Part shown: one piece after another, positions 24,501 through 33,383 of the stretch
Layout of the letters: each line of letters starts with the position of its first letter
Numbering within the stretch: position 1 is the stretch's first letter
Origin: Rhynchopus sp. YZ270_cl-10
Lineage: Eukaryota; Euglenozoa; Diplonemea; Diplonemida; Diplonemidae
NCBI GenBank assembly: GCA_964035575.1
Contig: OZ037894.1
Location: 620,001 to 684,000 of the forward strand
Length of the DNA stretch: 64,000 nucleotides
Reading direction: 5' to 3'
Program-made: the position numbers and the translations under genes
Notes under the pieces: model-generated
Told to the model about the DNA's origin: nothing
The model's database searches: none
The model's input: the letters and a program-made list of their open reading frames with translations, nothing else

Positions 24501-27034
24501 ACCACCCTCAGATGTCCAAAAATCCATCTGCGCCCGGTTTTGAGCAGTTTTGAGCCTCAAGAAGCCCCGTATCTGCTTTTTTCAAAAATGTACATACAAC
24601 TTGTACCTGCCCACCCCTCGTAGATAGAGCAACTCACACATCCATCACGCCTCAGTGTGAGCCAGGGGCCAGAAAAGCCCCCAAAGCCACATATTTTCAC
24701 CCCAGAACCTATCCCGAGGGGTACCCAGGCGGTTTCGGGGTGTTTAGAGGGACTTGGTGGAACTTAGAACCATGTTTCAAAAAGTGTCAAGCACCTGGTA
24801 CCAAAGGTTTTCCCACCCAAGGTATCTTAAGCCGTCAAAAAACGTGAAGTAGGTAATAAATCAAAGAAAACCCCCTGAAGTCAATAAAAACCACACCATA
24901 GGCCCATTTGTACCCCAAAATCGAATTCCGCCCGGTTTTGGGCACTTTTGACCACTTCTGAGCGACTTTTTTTGGGTGGGGGGGTGGGGGGTACGGCACA
25001 TAATGAGCGCATAACGCCGCATAATTGGCGCATAATAGCACATAATAGCGCATAATAGCGCATAATAGCACATAATAGCGCATAATATCACATGTATTAT
25101 GAGATCTCATAATAGCGCATAATATATTATCATTTGCCATACGTGTAATTACCGATAATTCTCACCCCCACAATTTAACTCACTGATTTTGTGGGGTGGT
25201 CAGAGGTACTTTTTTGCAGCTCGAGTCAAGAAAAATCACAAAAAATCACAAAAAATCACAACGGTTACAAACGGTTACAAATGCTTACAAAAACGAAATT
25301 ATGATTTTGTTTGGGTTTTTTGTGAGCGTACGTGATTTTTTGTGATTTTCTGTGATTTTTTGTGATTCGCATTCCGGATTTTGTGATTTTTTGTGATTTT
25401 CTGTGATTTTTTGTGATTCGCATTCCAGATGTTTGTGATTTTTTGTGAAATTTCTGTGAAATTTTTCAGTGATTGAATGGTACTATACGGGGGGGTACCT
25501 GATCACAAATGTTCACAACCATGGTAATGTTATGGTAACATCACGGTTAACATAGTGGCGTTGTGAACTGGTGTGAAGTTGTGAATCAAATTGATTTTGA
25601 TTTTTTTTTGGTACTGTGTACTGGGTGTACTGTGTATACTGTGTATACTGTGTATACTGTGTATACTGTGTATACTGTGTATACTGTGTATACTGTGTAT
25701 ACTGTGTATACTGTGTATACTGTGTATACTGTGTATACTGTGTATACTGTGTATACTGTGTATACTGTGTATACTGTGTATACTGTGTATACTGTGTATA
25801 CTGTGTATACTGTGTATACTGTGTATACTGTGTATACTGTGTATACTGTGTATACTGTGTATACTGTGTATACTGTGTATACTGTGTATACTGTGTATAC
25901 TGTGTATACTGTGTATACTGTGTATACTGTGTATACTGTGTATACTGTGTATACTGTGTATACTGTGTATACTGTGTATACTGTGTATACTGTGTATACT
26001 GTGTATACTGTGTATACTGTGTATACTGTGTATACTGTGTATACTGTGTATACTGTGTATACTGTGTATACTGTGTATACTGTGTATACTGTGTATACTG
26101 TGTATACTGTGTATACTGTGTATACTGTGTATACTGTGTATATTGTGTATACTGTGCACTGCGAAAAATTGACCAAAAATGAGAACTTGTCCATTTCGGC
26201 AAATTGACCCCACCACTGGCCGGACGGATTCCGGAAATGCAAATGCCGGCATTTAAAAGCTCACCAGCGAAAAAAAGAAAAGAAATTTTTCTAACATCTA
26301 TACCCCCCCTTTATGGAGCGACAACTGGTAGAAACACGGTAGAACCACGGGGAATCGGTTAAGGCGCCACACCACAGATTTTTGTGTTTTTTTTTGTCAA
26401 GCTAGCCCATCTGCCCCTGCCCCGCACACTGCCACGGTGTCTGACGACGACCCAGTGTAGGATCAACGCCTTGCAAACACTCAGGCCAAATCACCATATT
26501 CGCGGTGTTTTTTTGTGATTTTCTGTGATTTTTTGTGATTTTTTGTGATTCGCATTCCAGATTTTGTGATTTTTCGTGATTTTTCGTGATTTTTTGTGAT
26601 TTTTTGTGATTCGCATTCCGGATTTTGTGTTTTTTCGTGATTTTTCATGATTCTTTGTGACTGGAGCTGCAAAAAAGTACCTCTGATCACCCCATTTTGT
26701 CAAGAGTCAATAATTGCACATCAATAAAAAACTTAACATAGGGCAAAAAGGACATCGTGGAAGAAGCTATCATGCAGGCAAGAATCGACGACAGCGCTGC
26801 CATGTCGCTCAGAAGGCTTCCGCGCGAAGAGGCCGAGGGGGTATGCCAACATTACGATTAAAACAGGTTTTCAACACACATATTTTTCAGATTATCCAAG
26901 AAATTGGGAAGCAACTGTACAACACGGCAAACCCGAGCAAGCTGGTGGTTATGACCATACATAAAAAGCGACCTGTCCAGAAGCACCAGGGCCAACGCAG
27001 AGACAGCGACAAGCGAGGCAACGGGATGTACTGA
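21591..27034 (+). CDS. Catalytically degenerate DEAD-box RNA helicase-like protein
   Basis: Exons 21591-22372, 22552-23575, 23677-23874, 23926-24228, 26742-26840 and 26891-27034; all junction phases agree; 849 residues. Residues 1-250 are Lys/Glu-rich with a long charged helix or coiled coil. A DEAD-box core follows. The Q-motif region is good (FTQIRVSK, GISNPLPLQ near 272-279), but motif I reads AGKNSGRT (296-303), with Arg for the ATP-binding Lys. The DEAD position reads VESC (399-402). No SAT, RGxD or HRxGR motif is recognisable, although the RecA2 framework (VVLMDQRCYAAFD, VIYDP) is. Exon 4 is Gln-rich (over 20 Q), then GGYSRGARYEEQPEW. The last two exons are charged, with no known domain. 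ATP hydrolysis is unlikely; a structural RNP role is an inference. Exons 1-4 are firm; exons 5-6 lie beyond a 2.5-kb intron whose acceptor is pyrimidine-poor. Confidence 0.82.
24305..25145. mobile_element. TIR element with GCGCATAATA arrays, about 840 bp
   Basis: Ends are CACGTATGGCAAATGATAAT on the left and its inverse on the right (TATTATCATTTGCCATACGTG, to 25145). Inside both ends are inverted, palindrome-rich arrays of the decamer GCGCATAATA and its variants (24333-24475 and 25000-25120), plus TTATGAGATCTCATAA palindromes. The central 500 bp carries no ORF I can assign. Flanks both contain TAATTA, but offset by a few bases, so the target duplication is uncertain. Likely a non-autonomous DNA transposon. 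Confidence 0.85.
25193..26693. mobile_element. 1.5-kb TIR element with 7-bp target duplication and a 9-bp satellite core
   Basis: Flanked by ATTTTGT at 25186-25192 and 26694-26700. Terminal repeats begin GGGGTGGTCAGAGGTACTTT on the left and match the right end with few changes over about 45 bp. Subterminal regions are arrays of GTGATTTTTT units in opposite orientations, with GATTCGCATTCC copies. The core is the satellite at 25614-26158. No transposase ORF is visible, so it is non-autonomous. The TSD length would suit a hAT-like group, but that is only a guess. Confidence 0.88.
25614..26158. repeat. 9-bp satellite (TGTATACTG)n, about 58 copies
   Basis: A nearly uninterrupted tandem array of TGTATACTG. 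Each unit contains the palindrome GTATAC. Slight variants occur only at the two ends (GGGTGTACTG near 25621, TATTG near 26140). Long overlapping open frames (YTQ, YTV, HSI repeats) are artefacts of the 9-bp periodicity. Confidence 0.97.
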
Positions 27035-27537
27035 TAAGTTCCCCACGTGGCCAAGGGAATGCATCCTTTCGTCCGCAGACCCCACTCACCTCGTCTGTAG
27101 CGAAAAACCTCATCGTGCTGGCGAAACAGCCAACTGGTGAAGTTCAAGCTGGCGATCCTTAGAGCAGGGTGGTACTAAAAACGGGGTTTAAAAAGAAGCC
27201 CAAGAAGGGGGGAAACCCCTGGTTATTTTTTTTTTTATATTTTTCGTGCAGGGTTTTTTTTTGTTTTTTTTTGTAAGAAAGAGCCCATCTTTTAATAAAT
27301 GAATTTTTCTCTCTCTTCGCAAAATGCCTTACGTAGTTTTAAAGATGTGAGCGCTCCGTAACAACCAACGTGGTTTATTTTATTTCAGTCGGTGGGTGGG
27401 AGGGGGGAGCCGAGAACCGTTTTTTTTTTCCTTCTTTTTATACATTATGTGTGTGTGTTTTGTGTTTTAACAACTAACCCTAAGGCTTCTTTTGCAGCTT
27501 TTTCCTTTCATTTTTTGTTTTGTTTTTTTGGTATAGT

Positions 27538-27950
27538 CACGGATCGGAAAAGTACTTTGCCCAAAAGTAAAGTACTTTTCCAAAAAAAAAAGTACTTGAA
27601 GAAAAAAAAGTACTTTTTTTTTTTCTGTGCAAAAATTGTACGGAGGAAAAAAAAAAAAGTACTTTTTTTTTTCCCGTCAAAAATTGTACGGAGAAAAAAA
27701 ATAAAAAGTACTTTTTTTTTTCCAGTGTTCTAAATTTTTTGTACAGAAAAATAAAAAGTACTTTTTATTTTTTCTCTCCGTACAATTTTTGATGGAAAAA
27801 TAAAAAGTACTTTTTTTTTTTCAAGTACTTTTTTTTTTCCTGTACAATTTTGATGGAAAAAAAAAAAGTACTTTTTTTTTCGAAAAGTGAAAAAGTACTT
27901 TTTTTGACCAAAAAATATCACTTTTTAAAAAAGTACTTTTCCGAACCGTG
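27538..27950. mobile_element. 413-bp foldback element filled with AGTACT palindromes
   Basis: Flanked by the direct repeat TATAGT (27532-27537 and 27951-27956). Ends CACGGATCGGAAAAGTACTT and the inverse AAGTACTTTTCCGAACCGTG. The interior is a series of AAAAGTACTTTT palindromes separated by A/T homopolymers and TTGTACGG pieces, so the whole element can fold on itself. No coding capacity. Confidence 0.9.
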
Positions 27951-28714
27951 TATAGTACATTACTATAGTTTCGATATGCTTTTGAAAGGATGTGCATGCA
28001 CGTGAGGCCCCCGTTCACCTTACAATTTTCTACCGTCTTTTTTTTTTTTTTTTGTGTTTTCGACGCAGCTATTGGAGAAAAGGAAAACCACTGTACAGTA
28101 CTCATATTTTGGCGTCCAAATAACGCAGATTTGAGGATTTTTTTGAGGCAATTTTTTGGCGACTTTTTTGGACCGCCACATATTTGGAGCACAGTATTTT
28201 GTATCCCAACAAAACTCAACGTGTATGGCATCCAAATCCCAAAACCTGCAAACGTAATAAGTGATTGCGTACAATGGGGGAAAACCCCGTCTTTGGGTAT
28301 CCAGAAAGATTCAAAAAAAGAAAAATAAATATTCACCACGTTCTGCAGCAAAAAGGAAAAAAACAAAAAAACAGGGAACTGCTTGTTTAAACGTAAGTTA
28401 TAAAACGAATTATTCCGAATTCTCTCCTGACAAACTAAAAAGGGTTGGGTGTGGGTTGTGCCATTTTTTTTTTTCTCTCTCCTTTTTTGTTGTATTGTTC
28501 GTTGCATTTTGGGTGAAGTATCCCCACACAGGGGTGCAATGATGGCAATCTTCTCCTTCCCGCCCTCCAATTCTGTAGATCCATTTCTTCAGAAACACCC
28601 CCTTTTTGACTTTAAAGGCGTTCCACCACCACTTCGTCCATGAGTGGAAGGGCCGCTGGGAGTATTGCCACAGCAAAAAAAAAATTGTGTGTTTTCACAC
28701 AATACAACCATAAT

Positions 28715-28793
28715 TGGTGTTACCGATCTGCTGTCGGGGACATGTCAAGGACATGTCAAGGACCTGTCAATATGGGCCCTTTCGGGAACACCA
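28715..28793. mobile_element. 79-bp MITE, copy 1 of a small family
   Basis: Terminal repeats TGGTGTTACCGA and TTCGGGAACACCA, flanked by the 5-bp duplication ATAAT. Interior of tandem GGACATGTCAA units ending in CAATATGGGCCC. A longer copy occurs at 48663-48805. Confidence 0.85.
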
Positions 28794-29373
28794 ATAATGG
28801 GACAAAAAAAAAACACATTTTTTGGACTGAGATGCGTTTTAGCACGTTTCAACTATTTTTTGTTCCAAGATAACTAAGCACAAAAGAGGCTTAGGGTCAT
28901 CTTATAAAACCTTTCTTTTTTTTTTGAAGGTGACTGAGCAGAGTCTTGGGTCTATCGTACACTTTTCCCCCCCATTTCCCCATCTTTTGTGAAGCGTTTT
29001 GCATTGTGTATTTATTGCACCATGCAGTATTTCGCTCTTTAAGCTCTCTCTATTACCCCCCCATTTTATTCATTTATTTTTTTTTCTTTTGCAAAACACA
29101 CACACAAATGGCCCCCTCCTATTACCTAACAAAAAAAAAACAACAGCAACAAAAAAAAATCCTTAAAATATAGCAATTAAAAAAAAACGATGTCCCTTTT
29201 TTTTTTTACAAAACTCTCTCCCTCTCTCCCCCTCTCCCTCCCCACCACCATCCCCAACCCAGGGCTTGCTAACACAAAACACAACAAAAAAACATTTTCT
29301 TTCCCTAACATACTCCAATGAGATAAAAATTTTATTTTTCTTAAACACTACGTTTTTCTTCGCGGAATAAAAA

Positions 29374-31179
29374 ATGCCGCCCAAAACACCTTCCCCTACT
29401 GACATGCGGGCGCTTCCGTTGCAGGGCATTGAAGTGAGCAATAGCAAATGGGACGAAACGTACCATGGGGTGCCTATGCAGTGGGAGCTTGTTGGGAGTG
29501 GGTCCTTTGGGAAGGTGTACAAGGCGAGGAGAAAGGCGACTGGACAGTACGACGCTGTGAAGGTCATCCCGATGTGCGAAAACGAAGGCCTCGCAGACGT
29601 CCGCAGAGAAGTCGCGATTCTGAAGGACTGCGATTCTCCGAACATCGTCGCTTATCGGGGATGCTACTTCACTGGAAGCGAATTGTGGATTACCATGGAA
29701 TATTGCGGAGGTGGCTCTGTAGAACAAATAGGCACTGCAACCTGCAAACCCCTCAACGAAGACCAAGTGGCAACAGTCTGTCGTGAAGCGCTGAAGGGTT
29801 TGGCATATCTCCATCAACACAACAAAATCCACCGCGACGTCAAAGGAGGTAACATCCTCCTCACGGAACAAGGCCAAGTAAAACTCGCAGATTTTGGCGT
29901 CTCCGCTCAGCTTGCGACGACGATGAGTCAACGTAACACCTTCGTGGGAACCACCTATTGGATGGCCCCAGAGGTTATTTTAGAAAAACAGTATGACGGC
30001 AGAGCAGACATTTGGTCGTTAGGTATCACAGCAATCGAAATGGCCGAGCTTGCACCCCCGCACCACAATTTGCATCCAATGCGAGCATTATTTCAAATCC
30101 CCCGAGGCCCTCCGCCGACTTTAAATAAAAGAGGGGGCTGGTCTGCGAAGTTTGATGAGTTTGTCCAGGCATGTCTTGTTAAGGATTCTAACCTACGGCC
30201 ACAGGCGTATCAACTCCTGCAGCATTCCTTTGTAAAGGAGGACCGGGGGGGGACGCAGTGCATGCTAGATGCAATAAGCGATTGGAGACAAGCTATTTTA
30301 CAGCAAAAAGCGCTTGAAAACGAAGCCTCACGAAACCCTGTTGCATCCAGCGGAGGTATCCGCGCTGCCACGCAAGAGGACGACGATGATGCAACCCGAG
30401 TTACATCACGGAGCAGCGGTGGGTCTTCTGCCACCTTTGTCGAGCATTTGACCGACGACGAGGGGGCGACGTTTATTGACAATGACAGTGTGGTGATACA
30501 CGATGAGGAGGATGAAGGGATTGACGGCATCGCGCTGGCCGCCGCAGACGCAGCGGCTGCTTCAGAACGGCAACGACGAGGGCGTGACAGAGAGGGCCCC
30601 GCCCCACCACTGACCGACACCCACCTTCAGGAGCACACCATGCATATGGAGTACCTCGAGCGTGGCGACATTGTCGACATGCCCTTCGTCAAGCTCGACA
30701 CCCTCTCACCTGAGCTCTTCACGATGCCGCTCCCAACTAAGTACACCTGCACAAAAGGGGGAGTGACAGGGCTTGCTCCACAAGAGCTGTACAAATTGGT
30801 CAATGGAAACGATGGGGTCTCTTCAGTGACAAGGAGAACCCCGGTAGGGTTGACCCCAACGTTGGGGACGTTGGTTAGGGAGCATGTTCATTTGGTATGT
30901 ACCCTTTTCAATCTTCTACACACCCTATCCCTCTAAACATGTTACAAAACAAAAAACAAAATAAGAGCACAAAGCAAACATAACAAAAACTTCATAAAAA
31001 CCCACCTATCCCTCAATGAAATACAATACAAAACAAAACAGAGTAGCAAAAACAAAAACAAAAACAAACAAACTTTCAAACCCCCCCCTTTCCCTCCTTT
31101 TTTGACACAGAAACGCGACCTTCCCGACCCACGCAAAGCTGGCGAGCTTTCCGCCGTGCTCAAAACCCTCTGTGCATGA
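29374..31179 (+). CDS. STE20/germinal-centre-type serine/threonine kinase
   Basis: Exons 29374-30894 and 31111-31179, GTATGT-AG intron, phase 0; 529 residues. The kinase domain spans about residues 36-290 with every catalytic element: glycine loop GSGSFG (41-46), ATP lysine in AVKV (63), HRDVKGGN (153-160), DFG (173-175), and the activation segment TFVGTTYWMAPE (189-200), whose GTTYWMAPE is characteristic of STE20 kinases. LGITAIEMAE follows. The linker is acidic and low-complexity (DDDDATRVTSRSSGG, DEEDEGIDG). A C-terminal block (MEYLERGDIVDMPFVKLD, then a TPTLGTLVREHVHL segment) looks ordered, but I cannot name it. GCK kinases act in stress, polarity and Hippo-like cascades and are activated by Mo25, which is encoded upstream on the same strand. 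No Mo25-binding WEF motif is evident. An active kinase is expected; the subfamily is not resolved. Confidence 0.95.
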
Positions 31180-31830
31180 GCAGCTATGCTTTTATCTCCG
31201 TCCCAACGTAGCAATGTAAGGGGGTTAAGAAGGGACGACACTTCTGTACCTCAATAGAGGAGTGGAATAAGGGAGAACACGGAACGATAGAAGGGAGAGA
31301 GAGGGGGTGCCTGCATCATGTCCAAAAGAGCGTTGTCAAAAATTTTTGCCGACGCCAATTTTTTCCTTTTTTTTTTCCCTACATGATAACAAAAGACAAA
31401 ACAAAAAAGTGGCTGTGGTATGATTGTCGACACCACACTATTCTTCCGATCACTTTGCTTCAGCCCTTTTTATTTTGTTTTTTTTTGGCACAAAAAAAAA
31501 CCCCCCCTTTTTACCCAGGCTTATTGAAATTTCTCAAAAAAAAATTCCCAATATTTAGGAAGCCTGCTTTCCTAAACCGCGTTTCCCCCCTTTCCCACCT
31601 GCATTACAGACAAAAGGCTACTTCAAATTATAACCTCTCCAAACCTTTTAATACCTGCTTACAGCTTCCCTGTAAACCACTCCCAAGCGCAACACTCCGG
31701 GGTTCGATAACCCCGCGGAGTGTCAGTGTCTGCGTCTCAGAGGCGTTTTGCACTATCCACTTCACTTTTAAGCCCTCACCTTTTCCACCACCACCACCAC
31801 CACCCAATAGGAAAAGAAAAAAATCAAACG
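31180..31830. other. Intergenic region with an extended family B repeat
   Basis: 651 bp. At 31692-31772 lies the fullest family B copy seen. A hairpin ACACTCCG-GGGTTCGATAACCCC-GCGGAGTGT precedes AGTGTCTGCGTCTCAGAGG and the usual GCACT closure. CACCCAATAG at 31801-31810 is the likely splice acceptor of the next gene. Confidence 0.6.
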
Positions 31831-33063
31831 ATGCATCGAACCGCCCAGCTTCTGCAGTCCTGCCTCGCACAGAGGTGCTGTGTTGGGGCTGTACACACAC
31901 ACCACCACCAGCACCGCCACATACTCCATAGTGTGCGCAACCAACCACTATACAGAACCAACTACTTCACCTTCACAGTGCAACGCAGAGGGCAGTCTGG
32001 GGCGCCATCGCCTCCAGCACCGCCATCGGCACCATCAGCACCTCCCCCGTCTACACCTTCTACACCAACACCACCTGAAGAAACACCTACACCTAGAACC
32101 GAGAAGGCCGGTCTCAAACCCGAGCAAGAGGTGCTGGGAGCAACCGCTGTGGTCGCGTTGTTTTACTCAGGCTGTGCGTTGGCTGGGGGGTTGCTGCTCT
32201 ACTACTTTTTGTTCGACAAGATGGTTGTAGCGTATCAGATCTACACCGCGCCGTATGATGTGCAGGAGGTGGCCACCTCCCTGGCAACCTTAAACACAAA
32301 GTACGGCTGCGCACCGCTTCTGCTGCGTCTGTCCTGGCAGGCCTGCGCGCTGTACGACCAATCCGACAGATCCGGGAAGAACACCGGGTACCTCGCAGAC
32401 CTTGATGCGCCCTACTCCAAGCTCCCTGGAAACCGTGGTCTGGACCGTGCCATCAAGCTGCTGACACCTATCAAAGAGACGTACCCGAACATCTCATGGG
32501 CGGATCTGATTGTGCTTGCAGGGGTGGTCTCTTTGGAAGAGCTGGGTGGACCCAGAGTCGGCTTCAAATACGGCAGAACCGACGCGCCATTGGATATTTC
32601 TCTAAAAGAAGCGGTGACCCGCATCCCAGACCACAGAAAAGGAATGGGGCACGTCAAAAATGTGTTCTATAGGCTTGGGTTTGCAAGGGGTGAGATGGTG
32701 GCGTTGATGGGTGGGCACACCGTGGGGAGTTCGCACAAACAGTTTTCGGGGTTCAGTGGGAAGAGGACGGATACGCCGTTTGTGTTTAATTCTGCGTATT
32801 TTGTGGAATTGTTGGATGGAAAGTGGAAGCTGGAGGGGAGGAATGGGGAAGGGGCTGCGATGCATTCGGGGGATTTAACGTATCTTCCTGTCGATGTAGC
32901 GTTGACGCGTGATGAAAAGATGCAGACCTTTGTAAAGCGCTTCGCCTCAGACGAAATCGTCTTCCACCAAGTCTTTGCAACCGCGTTCGAAAGACTCACA
33001 GAGCTTGGCTACGACCACCTATCATCGTCCTGCTGGAGAGCTGGAAGCGAATCTCGTACATAG
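31831..33063 (+). CDS. Membrane-anchored ascorbate peroxidase-like protein lacking the distal His
   Basis: Single exon, 410 residues. In order: an Arg/His-rich N-terminus (about 1-50) resembling a mitochondrial presequence, a Pro/Ser/Thr linker, one membrane span (about 106-131) and a class I haem peroxidase domain. APX/CCP features present: distal Arg and Trp in RLSWQ (166-170), WADLIVLAGVVSLEELGGP, proximal His in GGHTVG (H296), and LTYLPVDVAL. Two key residues differ. The distal catalytic His is Gln170. The proximal-pocket Trp (PWT in APX) is Arg312 in GKRTDTPF. Peroxide cleavage should be severely impaired, so this is probably a non-canonical or pseudo-peroxidase. Membrane-anchored APX is known in trypanosomatids. 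The ATG at 31831 follows the AG at 31809-31810; upstream in-frame codons belong to repeat B and lack an ATG. Fold call firm; loss of activity inferred. Confidence 0.88.
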   Translation: MHRTAQLLQSCLAQRCCVGAVHTHHHQHRHILHSVRNQPLYRTNYFTFTVQRRGQSGAPSPPAPPSAPSAPPPSTPSTPTPPEETPTPRTEKAGLKPEQEVLGATAVVALFYSGCALAGGLLLYYFLFDKMVVAYQIYTAPYDVQEVATSLATLNTKYGCAPLLLRLSWQACALYDQSDRSGKNTGYLADLDAPYSKLPGNRGLDRAIKLLTPIKETYPNISWADLIVLAGVVSLEELGGPRVGFKYGRTDAPLDISLKEAVTRIPDHRKGMGHVKNVFYRLGFARGEMVALMGGHTVGSSHKQFSGFSGKRTDTPFVFNSAYFVELLDGKWKLEGRNGEGAAMHSGDLTYLPVDVALTRDEKMQTFVKRFASDEIVFHQVFATAFERLTELGYDHLSSSCWRAGSESRT

Positions 33064-33383
33064 TGTTTCTTTTATTTTATTTTTGCGACTCTGCCATTTT
33101 TTAACCCACTTTCTCTTAAAAGAAAGATGCCAGGGTAGAGGGGAGGAGGAGGAAGAGGAGGAGTCGAGGGGAGGGGTATGGGATGATAAAAAAATACCCC
33201 CAACATTCGTGATCGATGCTGGTGGGGGGGGAGGTGGGGGGTAGTCCCAAAAAAAGTTTTCAAAAAAAAATGAGGTTTTTTTTCTTTTTTTGATGATCGT
33301 GGGTGTTACGGTGACAATGTGTGTTTTACTATACCAAATAACCCTCCTCATACACAGCAAAATAAAGACAATAATACACAACA

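Larger units (their letters stand above)
24229..26741. other. 2.5-kb intron 4 of the DEAD-like gene, built from two TIR elements
   Basis: Donor GTATGT at 24229, acceptor AACATAG ending at 26741. Subtracting the elements at 24305-25145 and 25193-26693 leaves about 165 bp, in line with the other introns here (47 to about 215 bp). Confidence 0.65.
27035..29373. other. 2.3-kb intergenic region with two TIR elements and two family A repeats
   Basis: Besides the elements at 27538-27950 and 28715-28793, listed separately, it holds family A hairpins at 28866-28915 and, degenerate, at 28926-28960. No gene recognised. The nearest good pyrimidine-AG ahead of the kinase is near 29262 (CCCAACCCAG), implying a leader of about 110 nt. 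Confidence 0.55.

Noticed and set aside
25513..26252. Six overlapping ORFs of 188-240 codons with YTQ, HSI or YCV repeats
   Set aside because: Produced by the 9-bp satellite (TGTATACTG)n, whose period is a multiple of three; no independent coding signal.
31698..31720. GGGGTTCGATAACCCC considered as part of a tRNA gene
   Set aside because: No D-arm or anticodon arm and no 7-bp acceptor stem at tRNA distance; kept only as a tRNA-like piece of a repeat.
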